A DNA stretch of 64,000 bases. Source: Buttiauxella brennerae ATCC 51605 (lineage in GTDB: Bacteria; Pseudomonadota; Gammaproteobacteria; Enterobacterales; Enterobacteriaceae). The notes beneath the pieces are model-generated. The model was not told where the DNA came from. It saw nothing but the letters and a program-made list of their open reading frames with translations, and ran no database searches. The DNA lies in NCBI RefSeq assembly GCF_001654925.1, contig NZ_LXER01000040.1:1-64000 (forward strand), in the 5' to 3' direction. Position numbers and translations under genes: made by a program. Numbering within the stretch: position 1 is the stretch's first letter; each line of letters opens with the position of its first letter. Shown piece by piece: positions 38,764 to 48,472 of this stretch.

Positions 38764-39243
38764 TTAAAAAACACGCTCCATCCATAAACTGTAAGAACTT
38801 GTCCCCGCAGAGCAGTGCTCCCAGCTAATGGCTTCATAAACAAATGAGACAGTCTCTTCTGCAAGTCCTTTACTATCATCGACTACATGTGGGACAGAAA
38901 GTTGTAAGTCACAAATACGAGCCTCCGTAAGCTTAATGATGTAGTACATTTCATTCATCCCAAAACGATTTGTTCGATAAACTGGAAATTCGCAATTTAA
39001 TATTTCATTATCATTAATAGCTTTGCTTAATAATGGGGATGATTTGTCAATAGGTTTTCTGATTGTAAGACACTGGTGATTCACGTTATCAATACGTGTT
39101 AAACGGTGGTTTAACTCATACACCATAATTTGATCCAAATGTGCAATCTGTGCCTTATTTCCTAATGAGTCTAGCGACATACAACCAGAAGATATTAACC
39201 CCTGATTTTTTCCATTAAGTGTCAGATAAATTAAATTTGCCAT
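38764..39243 (-). CDS. hcp: Orphan Hcp (TssD), type VI secretion tube protein
   Basis: 159 residues of the Hcp family: forms the hexameric rings of the type VI secretion tube and carries small effectors in its lumen. Motifs seen are MANLIYLTLNGKNQGLISSGC, the MVYELNHRLTRIDN strand, HQCLTIRKPIDKSSPLL and the C-terminal VSFVYEAISWEHCSAGTSSYSLW, typical of enterobacterial Hcp. No other type VI core gene is in the window, so it is an orphan copy serving a system encoded elsewhere. It heads a three-gene, AT-rich unit. Confidence 0.88.
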   Translation of the reverse strand: MANLIYLTLNGKNQGLISSGCMSLDSLGNKAQIAHLDQIMVYELNHRLTRIDNVNHQCLTIRKPIDKSSPLLSKAINDNEILNCEFPVYRTNRFGMNEMYYIIKLTEARICDLQLSVPHVVDDSKGLAEETVSFVYEAISWEHCSAGTSSYSLWMERVF

Positions 39244-39454
39244 GTTGCACCTTACTTTAATGTAAATAACTAATAATTTAAGGGCTGCTTATTTATTCAG
39301 TGTCGAATAAATAAGTCTACCGACTTGTCGAAAGAACAATTAAGGATTCCATGCTTTATTGCCGCGGCACCCTTTGGGTGGGGAATACTAGACACTTGCT
39401 GGAGAATATGGCAATTCTGTTTCCATACTTTCGGTTACAGTCCGGAGCCAAAAC

Positions 39455-42025
39455 ATGCCGCAACCCCGCACGCCCTTTCTGACCAGTGCCCGTGGCCGCC
39501 TGCTGTCCTTTAACTTGCTGGTGGTGGCGGTGACGTTGATGGTTTGCGGCGTGGCCATTCTCGGCTTTAATCATGCCAGCCGTTTGCAGGAACAGGTGCA
39601 GGGGCAAACGCTGAGTGATATGTCCGGAAGCATGGAGTTGGCGCGGGATACCGCGAATGTGGCGACAGCAGCGGTGCGCCTCACGCAGGTGGTTGGTGCA
39701 CTGGAATATCAGAGCGAAGCGCAGCGTTTGCAGCAAACACAGCAGGCACTTCAGAACTCGCTTAACCACCTGGCGCATGCACCACTCGCCAGCCGTGAAC
39801 CGGAATTGGTGAAGCGCATCACCGAGCGCAGCAATGAACTGGAAAGCAGCGTTACGCGGATGTTGGAACTTGGTCATCGCCGCCATCTGGAGCGCAACGC
39901 GCTGCTCAGTGCGCTGTATCAAAACCAAAGTTACCTGCATCATATTCAGGATATTAATGCTCGTGATGGGCGAGCGACCCCGGAAGCGCGGCTGTTAACC
40001 GAAATGGACAGGCTGATTCTGATTGCTATCCAGACCCCTTCCCCGAAAGCCACCGTCGTACAGCTTACCGAAGTGATGGCGCAGCTTCCTGCGCATGATG
40101 ATTCGCCATTAATCGCTGGGATATTGCAGGAGTTCACTACCCATTTGCAGCAATTACTGCCGCTTTCGCAGCAGCTTGAAAATAGCGATTTGGGGATTTC
40201 CTGGTATATGTACCACATCAAAGCGCTGGTGGCGTTTTTGAACCAGGACATTAACCAGTACGTGCAACAAGTGGCGCAGGAGTCGCTCAGTCGCACCGAC
40301 CAAAGTCATAAAGAGCTGCAATCAATGATTGCCTTTATTGGCCTGTTTGCCTTACTGGCGCTGGTGATCACCGGGTTTGCAGGCTGGTATATTTACCGCA
40401 ACCTTGGCTCGAATTTAACGGCAATTTCCCATGCGATGACGCGGCTGGCGCGGGGCGAACGCGATGTTAGCGTGCCTGCTTTGCACCGTCGCGATGAACT
40501 GGGCGAACTGGCGCGGGCATTTAACGTTTTTGCGCGCAACACCGCATCGCTGGAACACACCTCAAAACTTCTGAAAGAGAAAAGTACGCAACTGGAAACC
40601 ACCTTCCACGCGATGCGCGACGGTTTTGCTCTGTTTGATAACGACGGCATTCTTGTGGTGTGGAACCCGCAATATCCGCTGCTGCTGGGTCTGGAACCGG
40701 AACAATTGCAGCGCGGGCAACACTACCTGAGCCTGCTAAAACAGATGTCACCGCTTCAGGAGCATATTCTTGAAAACCTTTCCCGCCCGCTACCCAAGCC
40801 ACAGGAGCTGCGGCTTGCGGATAACCGCACCATTGAGCTGCGCTTTAGCCCGGTGCCGGGGCGCGGCATGGTGAACGTCGTGCTGGAACGCAGTGAGCGC
40901 AAAGCGCTGGAAGAAGCGTTAGTTCACAGCCAAAAAATGAAAGCGGTGGGGCAGTTAACCGGTGGTCTGGCGCATGACTTTAATAATTTGCTGGCGGTGA
41001 TTATCGGCAGCCTTGAGCTGGCATCTACCGATTCCCCGGACGCCATGCGTATTCAGCGTGCCTTAAAAGCCGCCGAACGCGGGGCGCAACTGACGCAACG
41101 TTTACTGGCGTTTTCCCGCAAACAATCGCTGCATCCGCATGCAGTTGCCATGAAAACGCTGCTGGAAAACCTCGACCCACTGATTCGCCATTCACTGCCT
41201 GCGACGTTGACGCTGGAAATTGAAGCACAGCATCCGGCATGGCCGGCGTGGATCGATGTGAATCAACTTGAGAATGCGATTATCAATTTGGTAATGAATG
41301 CCCGCGACGCGATGGAAGGGCAAAGCGGTACTATCAAAATCCGCACCTGGAATCAGCGTGTGGTGCGCTCGAGTGGGCGCAAGCAAGATATGGTGGCGCT
41401 GGAAGTTATCGACAGTGGTCACGGCATGTCGGCGGAAGTAAAAGCTCAAGTATTTGAACCGTTCTTCACCACCAAGCAGACGGGTAGCGGCAGCGGGTTG
41501 GGTTTGTCGATGGTGTATGGTTTTGTGCGCCAGTCCGGTGGACGCGTGCAAATTGAAAGTGCGCCGGGGCAGGGAACGTTAGTGCGTTTGCAACTCCCGC
41601 GAGCGCCTGTGCAAGCGTTGAGTGAAACGTTACCCGAGCCGCTGGCAGTGAATTCTGATGAAGACCAGTTAGTGCTGGTACTGGAAGATGAACACGATGT
41701 GCGCCAGACGCTGTGTGAGCAACTGCATCAGTTGGGCTATTTGACGTTAGAAACCAGCGACAGCCAGCAGGCGATACAACTGCTGAAAGACGTACCGGAT
41801 ATTCAGATTTTAATCAGCGATTTAATGCTGCCTGGGCCGATGAGCGGGGCCGATGTGGTGCAACATGCGCGTGAGCATTACCCGCATCTGACGTGCCTGT
41901 TAATCAGCGGCCAGGATTTGCGCCGCAGCGGGCAGCAGTTGCCGCAAGTCGAACTGCTGCGCAAACCCTTTAACCAGCAAAAACTGGCGCAGGCTTTACG
42001 CCGTGCACAGTTTTGTAAGTTGTAA
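39455..42025 (+). CDS. Hybrid sensor histidine kinase (HAMP-PAS-HisKA-HATPase-REC)
   Basis: Inner-membrane sensor, 856 residues. Helix ~17-40 (LLSFNLLVVAVTLMVCGVAIL), a ~250-residue helical periplasmic domain, helix ~293-313, HAMP, PAS ~375-460, H-box GGLAHDFNN with His507, N-box NLVMNARDAM, G-boxes DSGHGMS and GSGLGLSMVYGF, then a C-terminal receiver with Asp789 (LISDLMLPG). No Hpt domain. The layout recalls TorS-type kinases. GGAG precedes the start. It probably signals to the OmpR-type regulator at 27099; the accessory genes between them are mostly on the other strand. Confidence 0.9.
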   Translation: MPQPRTPFLTSARGRLLSFNLLVVAVTLMVCGVAILGFNHASRLQEQVQGQTLSDMSGSMELARDTANVATAAVRLTQVVGALEYQSEAQRLQQTQQALQNSLNHLAHAPLASREPELVKRITERSNELESSVTRMLELGHRRHLERNALLSALYQNQSYLHHIQDINARDGRATPEARLLTEMDRLILIAIQTPSPKATVVQLTEVMAQLPAHDDSPLIAGILQEFTTHLQQLLPLSQQLENSDLGISWYMYHIKALVAFLNQDINQYVQQVAQESLSRTDQSHKELQSMIAFIGLFALLALVITGFAGWYIYRNLGSNLTAISHAMTRLARGERDVSVPALHRRDELGELARAFNVFARNTASLEHTSKLLKEKSTQLETTFHAMRDGFALFDNDGILVVWNPQYPLLLGLEPEQLQRGQHYLSLLKQMSPLQEHILENLSRPLPKPQELRLADNRTIELRFSPVPGRGMVNVVLERSERKALEEALVHSQKMKAVGQLTGGLAHDFNNLLAVIIGSLELASTDSPDAMRIQRALKAAERGAQLTQRLLAFSRKQSLHPHAVAMKTLLENLDPLIRHSLPATLTLEIEAQHPAWPAWIDVNQLENAIINLVMNARDAMEGQSGTIKIRTWNQRVVRSSGRKQDMVALEVIDSGHGMSAEVKAQVFEPFFTTKQTGSGSGLGLSMVYGFVRQSGGRVQIESAPGQGTLVRLQLPRAPVQALSETLPEPLAVNSDEDQLVLVLEDEHDVRQTLCEQLHQLGYLTLETSDSQQAIQLLKDVPDIQILISDLMLPGPMSGADVVQHAREHYPHLTCLLISGQDLRRSGQQLPQVELLRKPFNQQKLAQALRRAQFCKL

Positions 42026-42244
42026 TGAAAATGATTGAAAAGGACATCGCCAAACAATTGACTCCGCGTCCTGAAACGGACATTAATAGAACGACCCCTT
42101 CCAGTATCCCAGGAGGAAGTGGGTGAGTTCAGGAATTCAACTTAGCGGCCTCATGTATTGATATGCACCTCATTGATCATCCTGTAGCAAGGACTTAGCC
42201 CCTCTGTGAAGAGGGGCTGACTTTGAAGCCTTTCCCACCAGGCT
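42026..42244. terminator. Intergenic region with hairpin
   Basis: 219 bases between convergent genes. AGCCCCTCT (42197-42205) and AGAGGGGCT (42210-42218) form a 9-base perfect stem with a GTGA loop, without a clear U-run; it probably ends the large minus-strand operon. Nothing else is visible. Confidence 0.45.
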
Positions 42245-44353
42245 TTAACCCTCTTTCCCCATACCCGTCTGCTGAATCAACATCAATGACACGCTATTAA
42301 ACCAGCGATGCGCGAGACTCTGCCGTTTACTCTCTACGCTAATATCCGCGAGATTTTCCCGGTTAACCGCTGCTGCATTTCCTTCGCCTTCAATCGACAC
42401 GCGATACCAGACGCCTTGCGGGCGCAGATCTTTTGCCTGAGCAGTCGGGTTAAGCTGCACCGGGCCACCGTGATCTTTTGCCAGCAACAGCGAAGGCAAA
42501 CGCGTCACCACATTATGGTCGATAGAAACCACGCGCCCGATAAGCGGTTGCAAACTCCCTGGCTGGTAAACTTTGGCCTCAGATCCCATATGCAAACGCG
42601 AGAGATCCTCTTCACCGACGAGTGCCTTCACCCGCCAGCGCTGGGAGTTGACCAGATTGGCGATATGGGTGGCAGGCGAGATCCAACTGCCCGGTTGTAG
42701 CGAAAGATCTCTGTCTTCAATGTGCCCGTTCGATGCGGCAACCAGGCGCAGGCGTAGCAATTCGCTGTTACCCGCGTTTTGTTGTAGCGAAAACTGTCGT
42801 GCCATTTGCTCCGCCAGCACCTGTTTTGCCGGGCCATCTTTCTCCAGCCCTAACGCGCCACGGGCGCTCAACTCCCACGCGCGGCGCATCTCCTCGGCTT
42901 TGCGTTGCGACGTTTCAGGGAGCGGGGCAATAAGCTCAAACAACGGTTGCCCGGCTTTCACTTGTTGCCCATCGGTCACTAACACTTTCTCAAGACGAGC
43001 GCCGTATGGGGTATAAATTGGCTGCACGAAACCGGCTTCAATCACCCCCGGCAGGTTCACTTTATTCGACCACGGCACAAAAATAACCAGCAGCGCGGCG
43101 ATAGCAATCAGCAGCAATCTTCGGCGCTGGAAAGGCTGACTTTCCGCGCGCCGGGCCCAACAGTGTTTGATTTCTCTGATCATCGGTTGCACCACAAAAG
43201 TCACTATCTCTATCAAAAACAGAATCACGCCCAACGCCTTGAAAAAGGCGTGATAGATAACCACCGCGATGCCGATAAACAGCAGCAGGCGGTAAATCCA
43301 GGTGGCGAAGGCGAATACCGTCAGAAAACGTGCAAAGGCCGGGGTGACGTTGTCGGGTTTTTGATCGTTGATACCAAATAGATGCCAGCGCATCGCCCGC
43401 TTCGCCCAGTTTCCTGCGCGTTCATGGAGCCCAGGAAAATCCAGCATGTCGCTCAGAATGTAATAACCGTCGAAACGCATAAACGGGCTGGCATTAACCA
43501 CGACTGTCATAACCCAGGCGGTGGTCGCAAGGAAAAATAACGCGTTTTTGACGCTGCCTTCCGGTGCAAACGACCACAGCAAGGTAGCCCATGCTGCCAG
43601 AACTAATTCTGAGGCAATCCCGGCGACGGCAATTTTTAAACGGTCGCGCGAACGGATGAGCTTCCAGCTTTCCCCGGTGTCGGTATAGGCCATAGGTAAC
43701 ATCACCAACAGCGCAACACCCATGTGCCCCACCCGCACACCGTGTTTTGTGGCGGTGAGTGCGTGACCCATTTCATGCCAGCATTTGGAAAACACCAGTG
43801 CGATAGCAAATGCCGCAGCACCTTGCCAGTTCACTGAGTTATGCAAAGTGGCGACGACCGTATCCCACTGGCGCGCCGCCAGCACGATGCCAGTTATCGC
43901 GACAAACAGCGTCAGGAAAAAGAAGGTTTTGCTAAACAGCGGTTTTAGCCATGGCAGGGCTTTGCGCAGGCCTTTTTCCGGGTGAACCAGCGGTATACGG
44001 ATAAACAAATAACTGTGCAACAGCCATTTCCAGGCCGATGACGCCGGGCGATAGCGGGCGGTGCGCAGCAGCTGTTGTTGCTGTAAAAACAGCACAAAGG
44101 CTTTGATATCTTCTTCATCGACATTCAGCGTGGTTTGCTGATTAATCGCCTGCGCTATTTTCCCAGCATCCGCCAGTTGCCAGCGCTTGAGGATCTCAAT
44201 TTCCAGCCAGCCAAGACGGAAAAACAGGTTACGCACCGGGTCGGCCAGATGCCAGGCCGGAGAGCCGTCGCGGTTGCTTCCTGCGCTGTTCAGTCGCAGT
44301 TCGTCACGCAGCGCAGGCCACGGAGGAGCGGTTGCCGCACCGGATATCACCAC
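42245..44353 (-). CDS. M50 (site-2) zinc protease fused to HlyD-type adaptor
   Basis: 702-residue membrane protein. Residues ~15-110 look like a PqqD-like helical peptide-binding domain. Membrane helices follow, with zinc motif HEMGH (His193, Glu194, His197) and the second site-2-protease motif NASPFMRFDG (Asn287, Asp295). After further helices, residues ~430-690 are a HlyD/biotinyl-lipoyl barrel (PIYTPYGARLEKVLVTDGQQVKAGQPLFELIAP). The start is GTG 44353 with GGGAG upstream, overlapping the previous stop by 7 bases. Last gene of the giant-adhesin operon. It stands where type I systems would have the ABC ATPase, so it may process and pass on the giant protein. Role inferred. Confidence 0.88.
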   Translation of the reverse strand: MVISGAATAPPWPALRDELRLNSAGSNRDGSPAWHLADPVRNLFFRLGWLEIEILKRWQLADAGKIAQAINQQTTLNVDEEDIKAFVLFLQQQQLLRTARYRPASSAWKWLLHSYLFIRIPLVHPEKGLRKALPWLKPLFSKTFFFLTLFVAITGIVLAARQWDTVVATLHNSVNWQGAAAFAIALVFSKCWHEMGHALTATKHGVRVGHMGVALLVMLPMAYTDTGESWKLIRSRDRLKIAVAGIASELVLAAWATLLWSFAPEGSVKNALFFLATTAWVMTVVVNASPFMRFDGYYILSDMLDFPGLHERAGNWAKRAMRWHLFGINDQKPDNVTPAFARFLTVFAFATWIYRLLLFIGIAVVIYHAFFKALGVILFLIEIVTFVVQPMIREIKHCWARRAESQPFQRRRLLLIAIAALLVIFVPWSNKVNLPGVIEAGFVQPIYTPYGARLEKVLVTDGQQVKAGQPLFELIAPLPETSQRKAEEMRRAWELSARGALGLEKDGPAKQVLAEQMARQFSLQQNAGNSELLRLRLVAASNGHIEDRDLSLQPGSWISPATHIANLVNSQRWRVKALVGEEDLSRLHMGSEAKVYQPGSLQPLIGRVVSIDHNVVTRLPSLLLAKDHGGPVQLNPTAQAKDLRPQGVWYRVSIEGEGNAAAVNRENLADISVESKRQSLAHRWFNSVSLMLIQQTGMGKEG

Positions 44354-45699
44354 CCGCTCCCGGCACGTAACGTAGCAATGGGGCGGCGCAGCAACAAGTA
44401 GCCGAGCATTGCCCAGTCACCCGTGACACGAGCGGTTCCCTGTAAACCAATTCGTGCCACTTCAGGTTTGCCTTCGAGCGTGCCACGCAGCAGATAACTG
44501 GCGATACCATTCGGTGCTTCAACGGTTTGGTAGCCTGCGTAATCCAGTTTGGCGTTAAATGAATCAAGCGGTGCGACCTTCAAAAATACCTTCATCGGTG
44601 CGCCGTGATTCAGGTTGGTGTATTCACTGACCGGCGCCCAGGCGCGAATACCTAGATTATTCGGGTCAGCCAGCAGGCCGATACGTTCGCCGGTTTGCAC
44701 CGGACGGCCAGCCCAGTCGTCGGGGTCGGAATAGACAAATACCCCGTTACCGGGGGCGCGAATCGTCAGCTTTTCGAGGTCACGTTTAATGGACTCGACT
44801 TCGACTTTTTTCTCACGCCATTTCCCTTCGGCCATCGCCAGTTCTGACTTAGCCTGTTGGTCTTCAATCGCCTGCTGAGAAGCCTGGTGCAGCGTCGTTT
44901 CGGTGGTTTCCAGCTCCGCCTGCGCCACGGCAAGACGGTTATGCAAAGTGGTGTCGTCGAGCGTTGCCAGCACCTGTCCTTTCACCACATCGCTATTGGG
45001 TAGCACCACCATGCGCTGAATAACGCCGGAATCGGGAGCGGCAATCACTTCACTTTGTAGCGAGATAATTTCAGCGGGCACCAGCGTGTATTCGCGCACC
45101 GGAATACACAACACCACCAGCAGCGCCAGCATGATATAGCCGAGGCGACGCCCGGTGTTGCGCTGCCAGAACTGTTTGAAACGCGACGGTCGCGCGGTTA
45201 ATGCCCACCAGGCATAACCGTATAAACCACTAAGATGTAACAGCGTAAATTCAGCGGATGTCGGGGCAAGAGAGGTCGGCCAGGGTTCATCACGGCCCAG
45301 AAACCAGAGTGCGTGAATGTCGCCATCGGCACCGGTTAGCGGCAATACCCAAACGTGGGGAGGCAGCCATTCATCCCACTGCGGGGAAAGGGATTCACTC
45401 AGTTGTGCCGGTGAGAGCGCCAGCACGCGGGCTTCGGGCGGTAATGCCCGGCAATGTGGGGCAATTTCGCGCGCCACATCCGCCAGCCATAAAGCATACG
45501 GCGTATTGTTGTCGGTATCACTGAGCCCGGAATGGGCGACCAGTTTTGCGCGGTTATTCGGAGTAAGAGACAGCAGCGCTGACTGGCGATAATCCACCAG
45601 TTGGCGCGTTTCGTTGCATATAACAAAGCCCAACTCGGCTGAGTTGCTTATCGCTTCTACCCGGGCTGCTAACGGGTAGAAGGCTGTACTGGATATCAC
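44347..45699 (-). CDS. HlyD-family adaptor with GAF-like N-terminal domain
   Basis: 450 residues. Residues ~10-160 are cytoplasmic and look GAF-like (ELGFVICNETRQLVDYRQSALLSL ... HALWFLGRDEPW). A single helix ~185-200 (LGYIMLALLVVLCIPV) is followed by a periplasmic barrel/hairpin: AAPDSGVIQRMVVLPNSDVVKGQVLATLDD, a coiled coil at ~255-320 and LTIRAPGNGVFVYSDPDDWAGRPVQTGERIG. GTG 45699 overlaps the preceding stop (GTGA). Joins the inner membrane to the TolC-type channel. The sensor-like N-terminal domain is unusual for an adaptor. Confidence 0.85.
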   Translation of the reverse strand: MISSTAFYPLAARVEAISNSAELGFVICNETRQLVDYRQSALLSLTPNNRAKLVAHSGLSDTDNNTPYALWLADVAREIAPHCRALPPEARVLALSPAQLSESLSPQWDEWLPPHVWVLPLTGADGDIHALWFLGRDEPWPTSLAPTSAEFTLLHLSGLYGYAWWALTARPSRFKQFWQRNTGRRLGYIMLALLVVLCIPVREYTLVPAEIISLQSEVIAAPDSGVIQRMVVLPNSDVVKGQVLATLDDTTLHNRLAVAQAELETTETTLHQASQQAIEDQQAKSELAMAEGKWREKKVEVESIKRDLEKLTIRAPGNGVFVYSDPDDWAGRPVQTGERIGLLADPNNLGIRAWAPVSEYTNLNHGAPMKVFLKVAPLDSFNAKLDYAGYQTVEAPNGIASYLLRGTLEGKPEVARIGLQGTARVTGDWAMLGYLLLRRPIATLRAGSGW

Positions 45700-46520
45700 G
45701 AATTTGCAGCTCCGCTATTCAGGCAACGTTTTTCGTCAGCCGGGCAGATAGCCACGGCCTGCCCACTCATGCCCGGCAGCACATCGTCCGTTTTTTCCGG
45801 GAAGCGGGTTTCGATTTCGATGGTCTGGCTAACGGCATCGACTTTGCCGCTGATGTTGGTGACGGTCAGCGGATATTGCTTACCGGTTTCACCGACAGAC
45901 GCATTCAGCTGTGAGCCGATTTTCAGCCACGCCACCCAGTTTGATGGCACGTTTAAGCGTGCCCGTAACGTGCCGCTGCCGACAAGATCAATCACCGGCG
46001 CACCGGCACCAATGCCCTGGCCTTCTTTGACGTAGATTTTTGCCACGCGCCCGTTGAACGGCGACACAAAGCGGCATTGCGCCAACTGCGCGTCAAAAAT
46101 ACCCATCTGGCCTTTGGTGCGGTTAACTTCAGAGGCGGCTAAACCCACTTCCAGTGCGGCTGCGGATTGTAAACCTTGCAGTTTGGCTTTGGCTTCATAG
46201 CGCAGTTGGGCGGCGTGAAATTCGGCTTCAGCGGCATTTTTACGCGCCACCAAATCGCTACAGTCCATGGTCGCCAGCAGTTTGCCCTGGGTCACGGTAT
46301 CACCCAGTTGGACGTTAATTTTCGCCATGCGCCCCGGTACCACACTTGAAAGCGGGCTTTCACGATTCGCGAGCACCAGGAAACGCACCGTGGTGCTGCC
46401 CTGTGCGGTTGGTTGAGCGGCGGGTTGCGCCGCAGGCGTTTCAGCCGCCAGTGCGGGAGCGCAAAGTCCGGCCAACAGACAGATAAAAGCCGTAGCAAAG
46501 GTGGTCTTATTGTTATTCAT
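45696..46520 (-). CDS. Periplasmic efflux/secretion adaptor (HlyD/RND type)
   Basis: 274 residues with a cleavable signal peptide (MNNNKTTFATAFICLLAGLCAPALA), a barrel half ESPLSSVVPGRMAKINVQLGDTVTQGKLLATMD, a helical hairpin, and the second half CRFVSPFNGRVAKIYVKEGQGIGAG. ATG 46520 is preferred because GAGG lies 6 bases before it; the alternative ATG 46532 overlaps the TolC stop. A second, fully periplasmic adaptor beside a membrane-anchored one is uncommon in type I systems. Confidence 0.87.
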   Translation of the reverse strand: MNNNKTTFATAFICLLAGLCAPALAAETPAAQPAAQPTAQGSTTVRFLVLANRESPLSSVVPGRMAKINVQLGDTVTQGKLLATMDCSDLVARKNAAEAEFHAAQLRYEAKAKLQGLQSAAALEVGLAASEVNRTKGQMGIFDAQLAQCRFVSPFNGRVAKIYVKEGQGIGAGAPVIDLVGSGTLRARLNVPSNWVAWLKIGSQLNASVGETGKQYPLTVTNISGKVDAVSQTIEIETRFPEKTDDVLPGMSGQAVAICPADEKRCLNSGAANS

Positions 46521-46528
46521 ATACTGCC

Positions 46529-48436
46529 TCATGGCGTCGCGGTCAGAACAGGTGTCGCCCCTGCAAGCCTTTGCAAATCTGTGGTAATGGATAATGTTGC
46601 CGCTTCAGCCAGTGCACTTATCGAGCGTGTGCTGGTTTCGTTTGGTAGGTAACTTGTGTACTGGCGAGTCAGCACTTCAGCCCCGTCTGCATCTCTGACG
46701 CGCATCGTCCAGACACCTTTCTGTGTGCCGTTGCTGGCCCCGGCGCTAAAGCTCATGAGCAGCGTCAGGCTTTTCGGCGACGGCTCAAGCGACAGGTGGT
46801 TTGCTTCAATCACGCGCCCGACAGATTGTTCGATGCTGCCGCGCGAAATACCGGCGGGTACGCGCGTAATCTGGATTGAAATCGGGCGTTTTTCGACAGT
46901 GATCCCAGCCGTGTGAGCAAATACGCTGCTCTCTTGCTGGCGCAAGCTGGTGGCGATTTGTCGCGATAAGCTGGCAACATCGGTCTGCGTGACTTGATCT
47001 GGCAGTAAATCAATCCCGACTGAGTTCAGTACACGCCCGTAAGCGGCTTGTGCTTCCGCATATGACGAGGCTTCCTGGAAGCGTGAAACGATTGAACGCG
47101 CCTGAGTACGCAATGTTTCCAGATCGCTGGTCAGTGAGTTATCAGAACCAGCGCGGGAAATGCTCGCCAGGCGCTGGTCGACTTGCGCCGATTGTTCGGC
47201 AATCTGGAAGTCATAAGAAGCCAGTTTATAGCGCTCAGTGGCGACACGCACCTGCGTCAGAACCGCCATGCTCAATGCCATACGGCGAGCATCATCGGTC
47301 TGGGCACGAGCGTCATTTGCGGTGCTAATTGCCGGAATGCTCAGCAATTTAAACAGGTTCATCGAAACGCCGACGCCGCCCTCAATCCAGTTATTGTTGT
47401 AGAGGTATTCGTTGGAGTCGTAGTTCAGCCCGGCAAACAGATTCAGGCTCGGGAATAATGACGCTATCTGGCGCTTGGTTTCCACGCTGTCGATGCGTGT
47501 TTTGTAATCCTCTTCACGCAGTTCCGGGCGGCGTTCCAGCGCCATTTGCTCAAGTTTATCAATGTTGGTCGGTGCCGGAGCAAGCGGCGTTGGCGTGTCC
47601 TGCAACACCAGCGGCGTGCCCGGCGGCAGGTTGATAAGCGCGGTCAGCTCGCTTTTTGCCAGCTCCATTTGCTGGCGTTTTTGGTTCAGCAATGTCATGG
47701 CATCAAGCAGGGCGCGTTGATATTCCAGCCCTTCAATTGGCGGCAGGATCCCGGCTTGTTCTGCTTCACGCGTTTTATCCAGCGCCTGGGCAATTTGCTC
47801 TGCCAGCGGTTGGGTTTCGTCGAGCAAACGCTGTGCACCCAGCGCACGCCAGTAGGCATCACGCACTTCCTGGACAATGTTTTGCAGCACTTTACGGCGG
47901 CGTTCTTCGGCAATGTTGACTTCATCGGCCTGCTGTTTGGCGCGGTAATAGCTCATGCCGAAATCGAGCAGATCCCAGGAGAAGGTTGCGCTGGAAAGAT
48001 AATGCTCGCGCTCTTCAGACGTGGAGGGACGCAGGCTGACCAGCCCGTCATCGATACCGATGCTGGTGCCGCCTGAGTCGTTGTCACGCCAGCGATAGCC
48101 CGCGTCTGCCATCAGTTTTGGCAGCATGTCTTGTTGTGAGACATCCAGCAAACTGCGCGACAACGCGGTTTCCATCATTTTCAGACGGTAGTCGAGGTTG
48201 TATTTCAACGCTCGCGCCATGGCGTCGGGTAACGTCATCGGCCCGCTAAGCGACTCCTGCCCACGGTACATTTCTGCCCGGTCACGATTCACTCGCGCGG
48301 TAATCTCATCCTGAGTCAGCGGTTCCGGTTTAATCGTTCCACAGCCGGCCAAAATCAGCACCGCAATCAACCCAGCAACAGGTTTGACTAACGGCACGCC
48401 ACGTTTTTTTTCTTCTGCCACCACGTATGCGTTCAT
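46529..48436 (-). CDS. TolC-family outer-membrane lipoprotein channel
   Basis: 635 residues. Lipobox LILAGC near residue 32 marks a lipoprotein. The two TolC-type repeats are visible (LPDAMARALKYNLDYRLKMMETALSRSLLDVSQQDMLPKLMADAGY and ...YKTRIDSVETKRQIASLFPSLNLFAGLNYDSNEY), with long helices predicted between them. About 150 residues beyond the normal TolC end form an extra C-terminal domain (ITVEKRPISIQITRVP...). It follows the giant gene by 36 bases. Outer-membrane exit for the operon's secretion apparatus. Confidence 0.9.
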   Translation of the reverse strand: MNAYVVAEEKKRGVPLVKPVAGLIAVLILAGCGTIKPEPLTQDEITARVNRDRAEMYRGQESLSGPMTLPDAMARALKYNLDYRLKMMETALSRSLLDVSQQDMLPKLMADAGYRWRDNDSGGTSIGIDDGLVSLRPSTSEEREHYLSSATFSWDLLDFGMSYYRAKQQADEVNIAEERRRKVLQNIVQEVRDAYWRALGAQRLLDETQPLAEQIAQALDKTREAEQAGILPPIEGLEYQRALLDAMTLLNQKRQQMELAKSELTALINLPPGTPLVLQDTPTPLAPAPTNIDKLEQMALERRPELREEDYKTRIDSVETKRQIASLFPSLNLFAGLNYDSNEYLYNNNWIEGGVGVSMNLFKLLSIPAISTANDARAQTDDARRMALSMAVLTQVRVATERYKLASYDFQIAEQSAQVDQRLASISRAGSDNSLTSDLETLRTQARSIVSRFQEASSYAEAQAAYGRVLNSVGIDLLPDQVTQTDVASLSRQIATSLRQQESSVFAHTAGITVEKRPISIQITRVPAGISRGSIEQSVGRVIEANHLSLEPSPKSLTLLMSFSAGASNGTQKGVWTMRVRDADGAEVLTRQYTSYLPNETSTRSISALAEAATLSITTDLQRLAGATPVLTATP

Positions 48437-48472
48437 CGTTTTTTTTCCATCTTAAACAGTTGCTTTCAGCCT

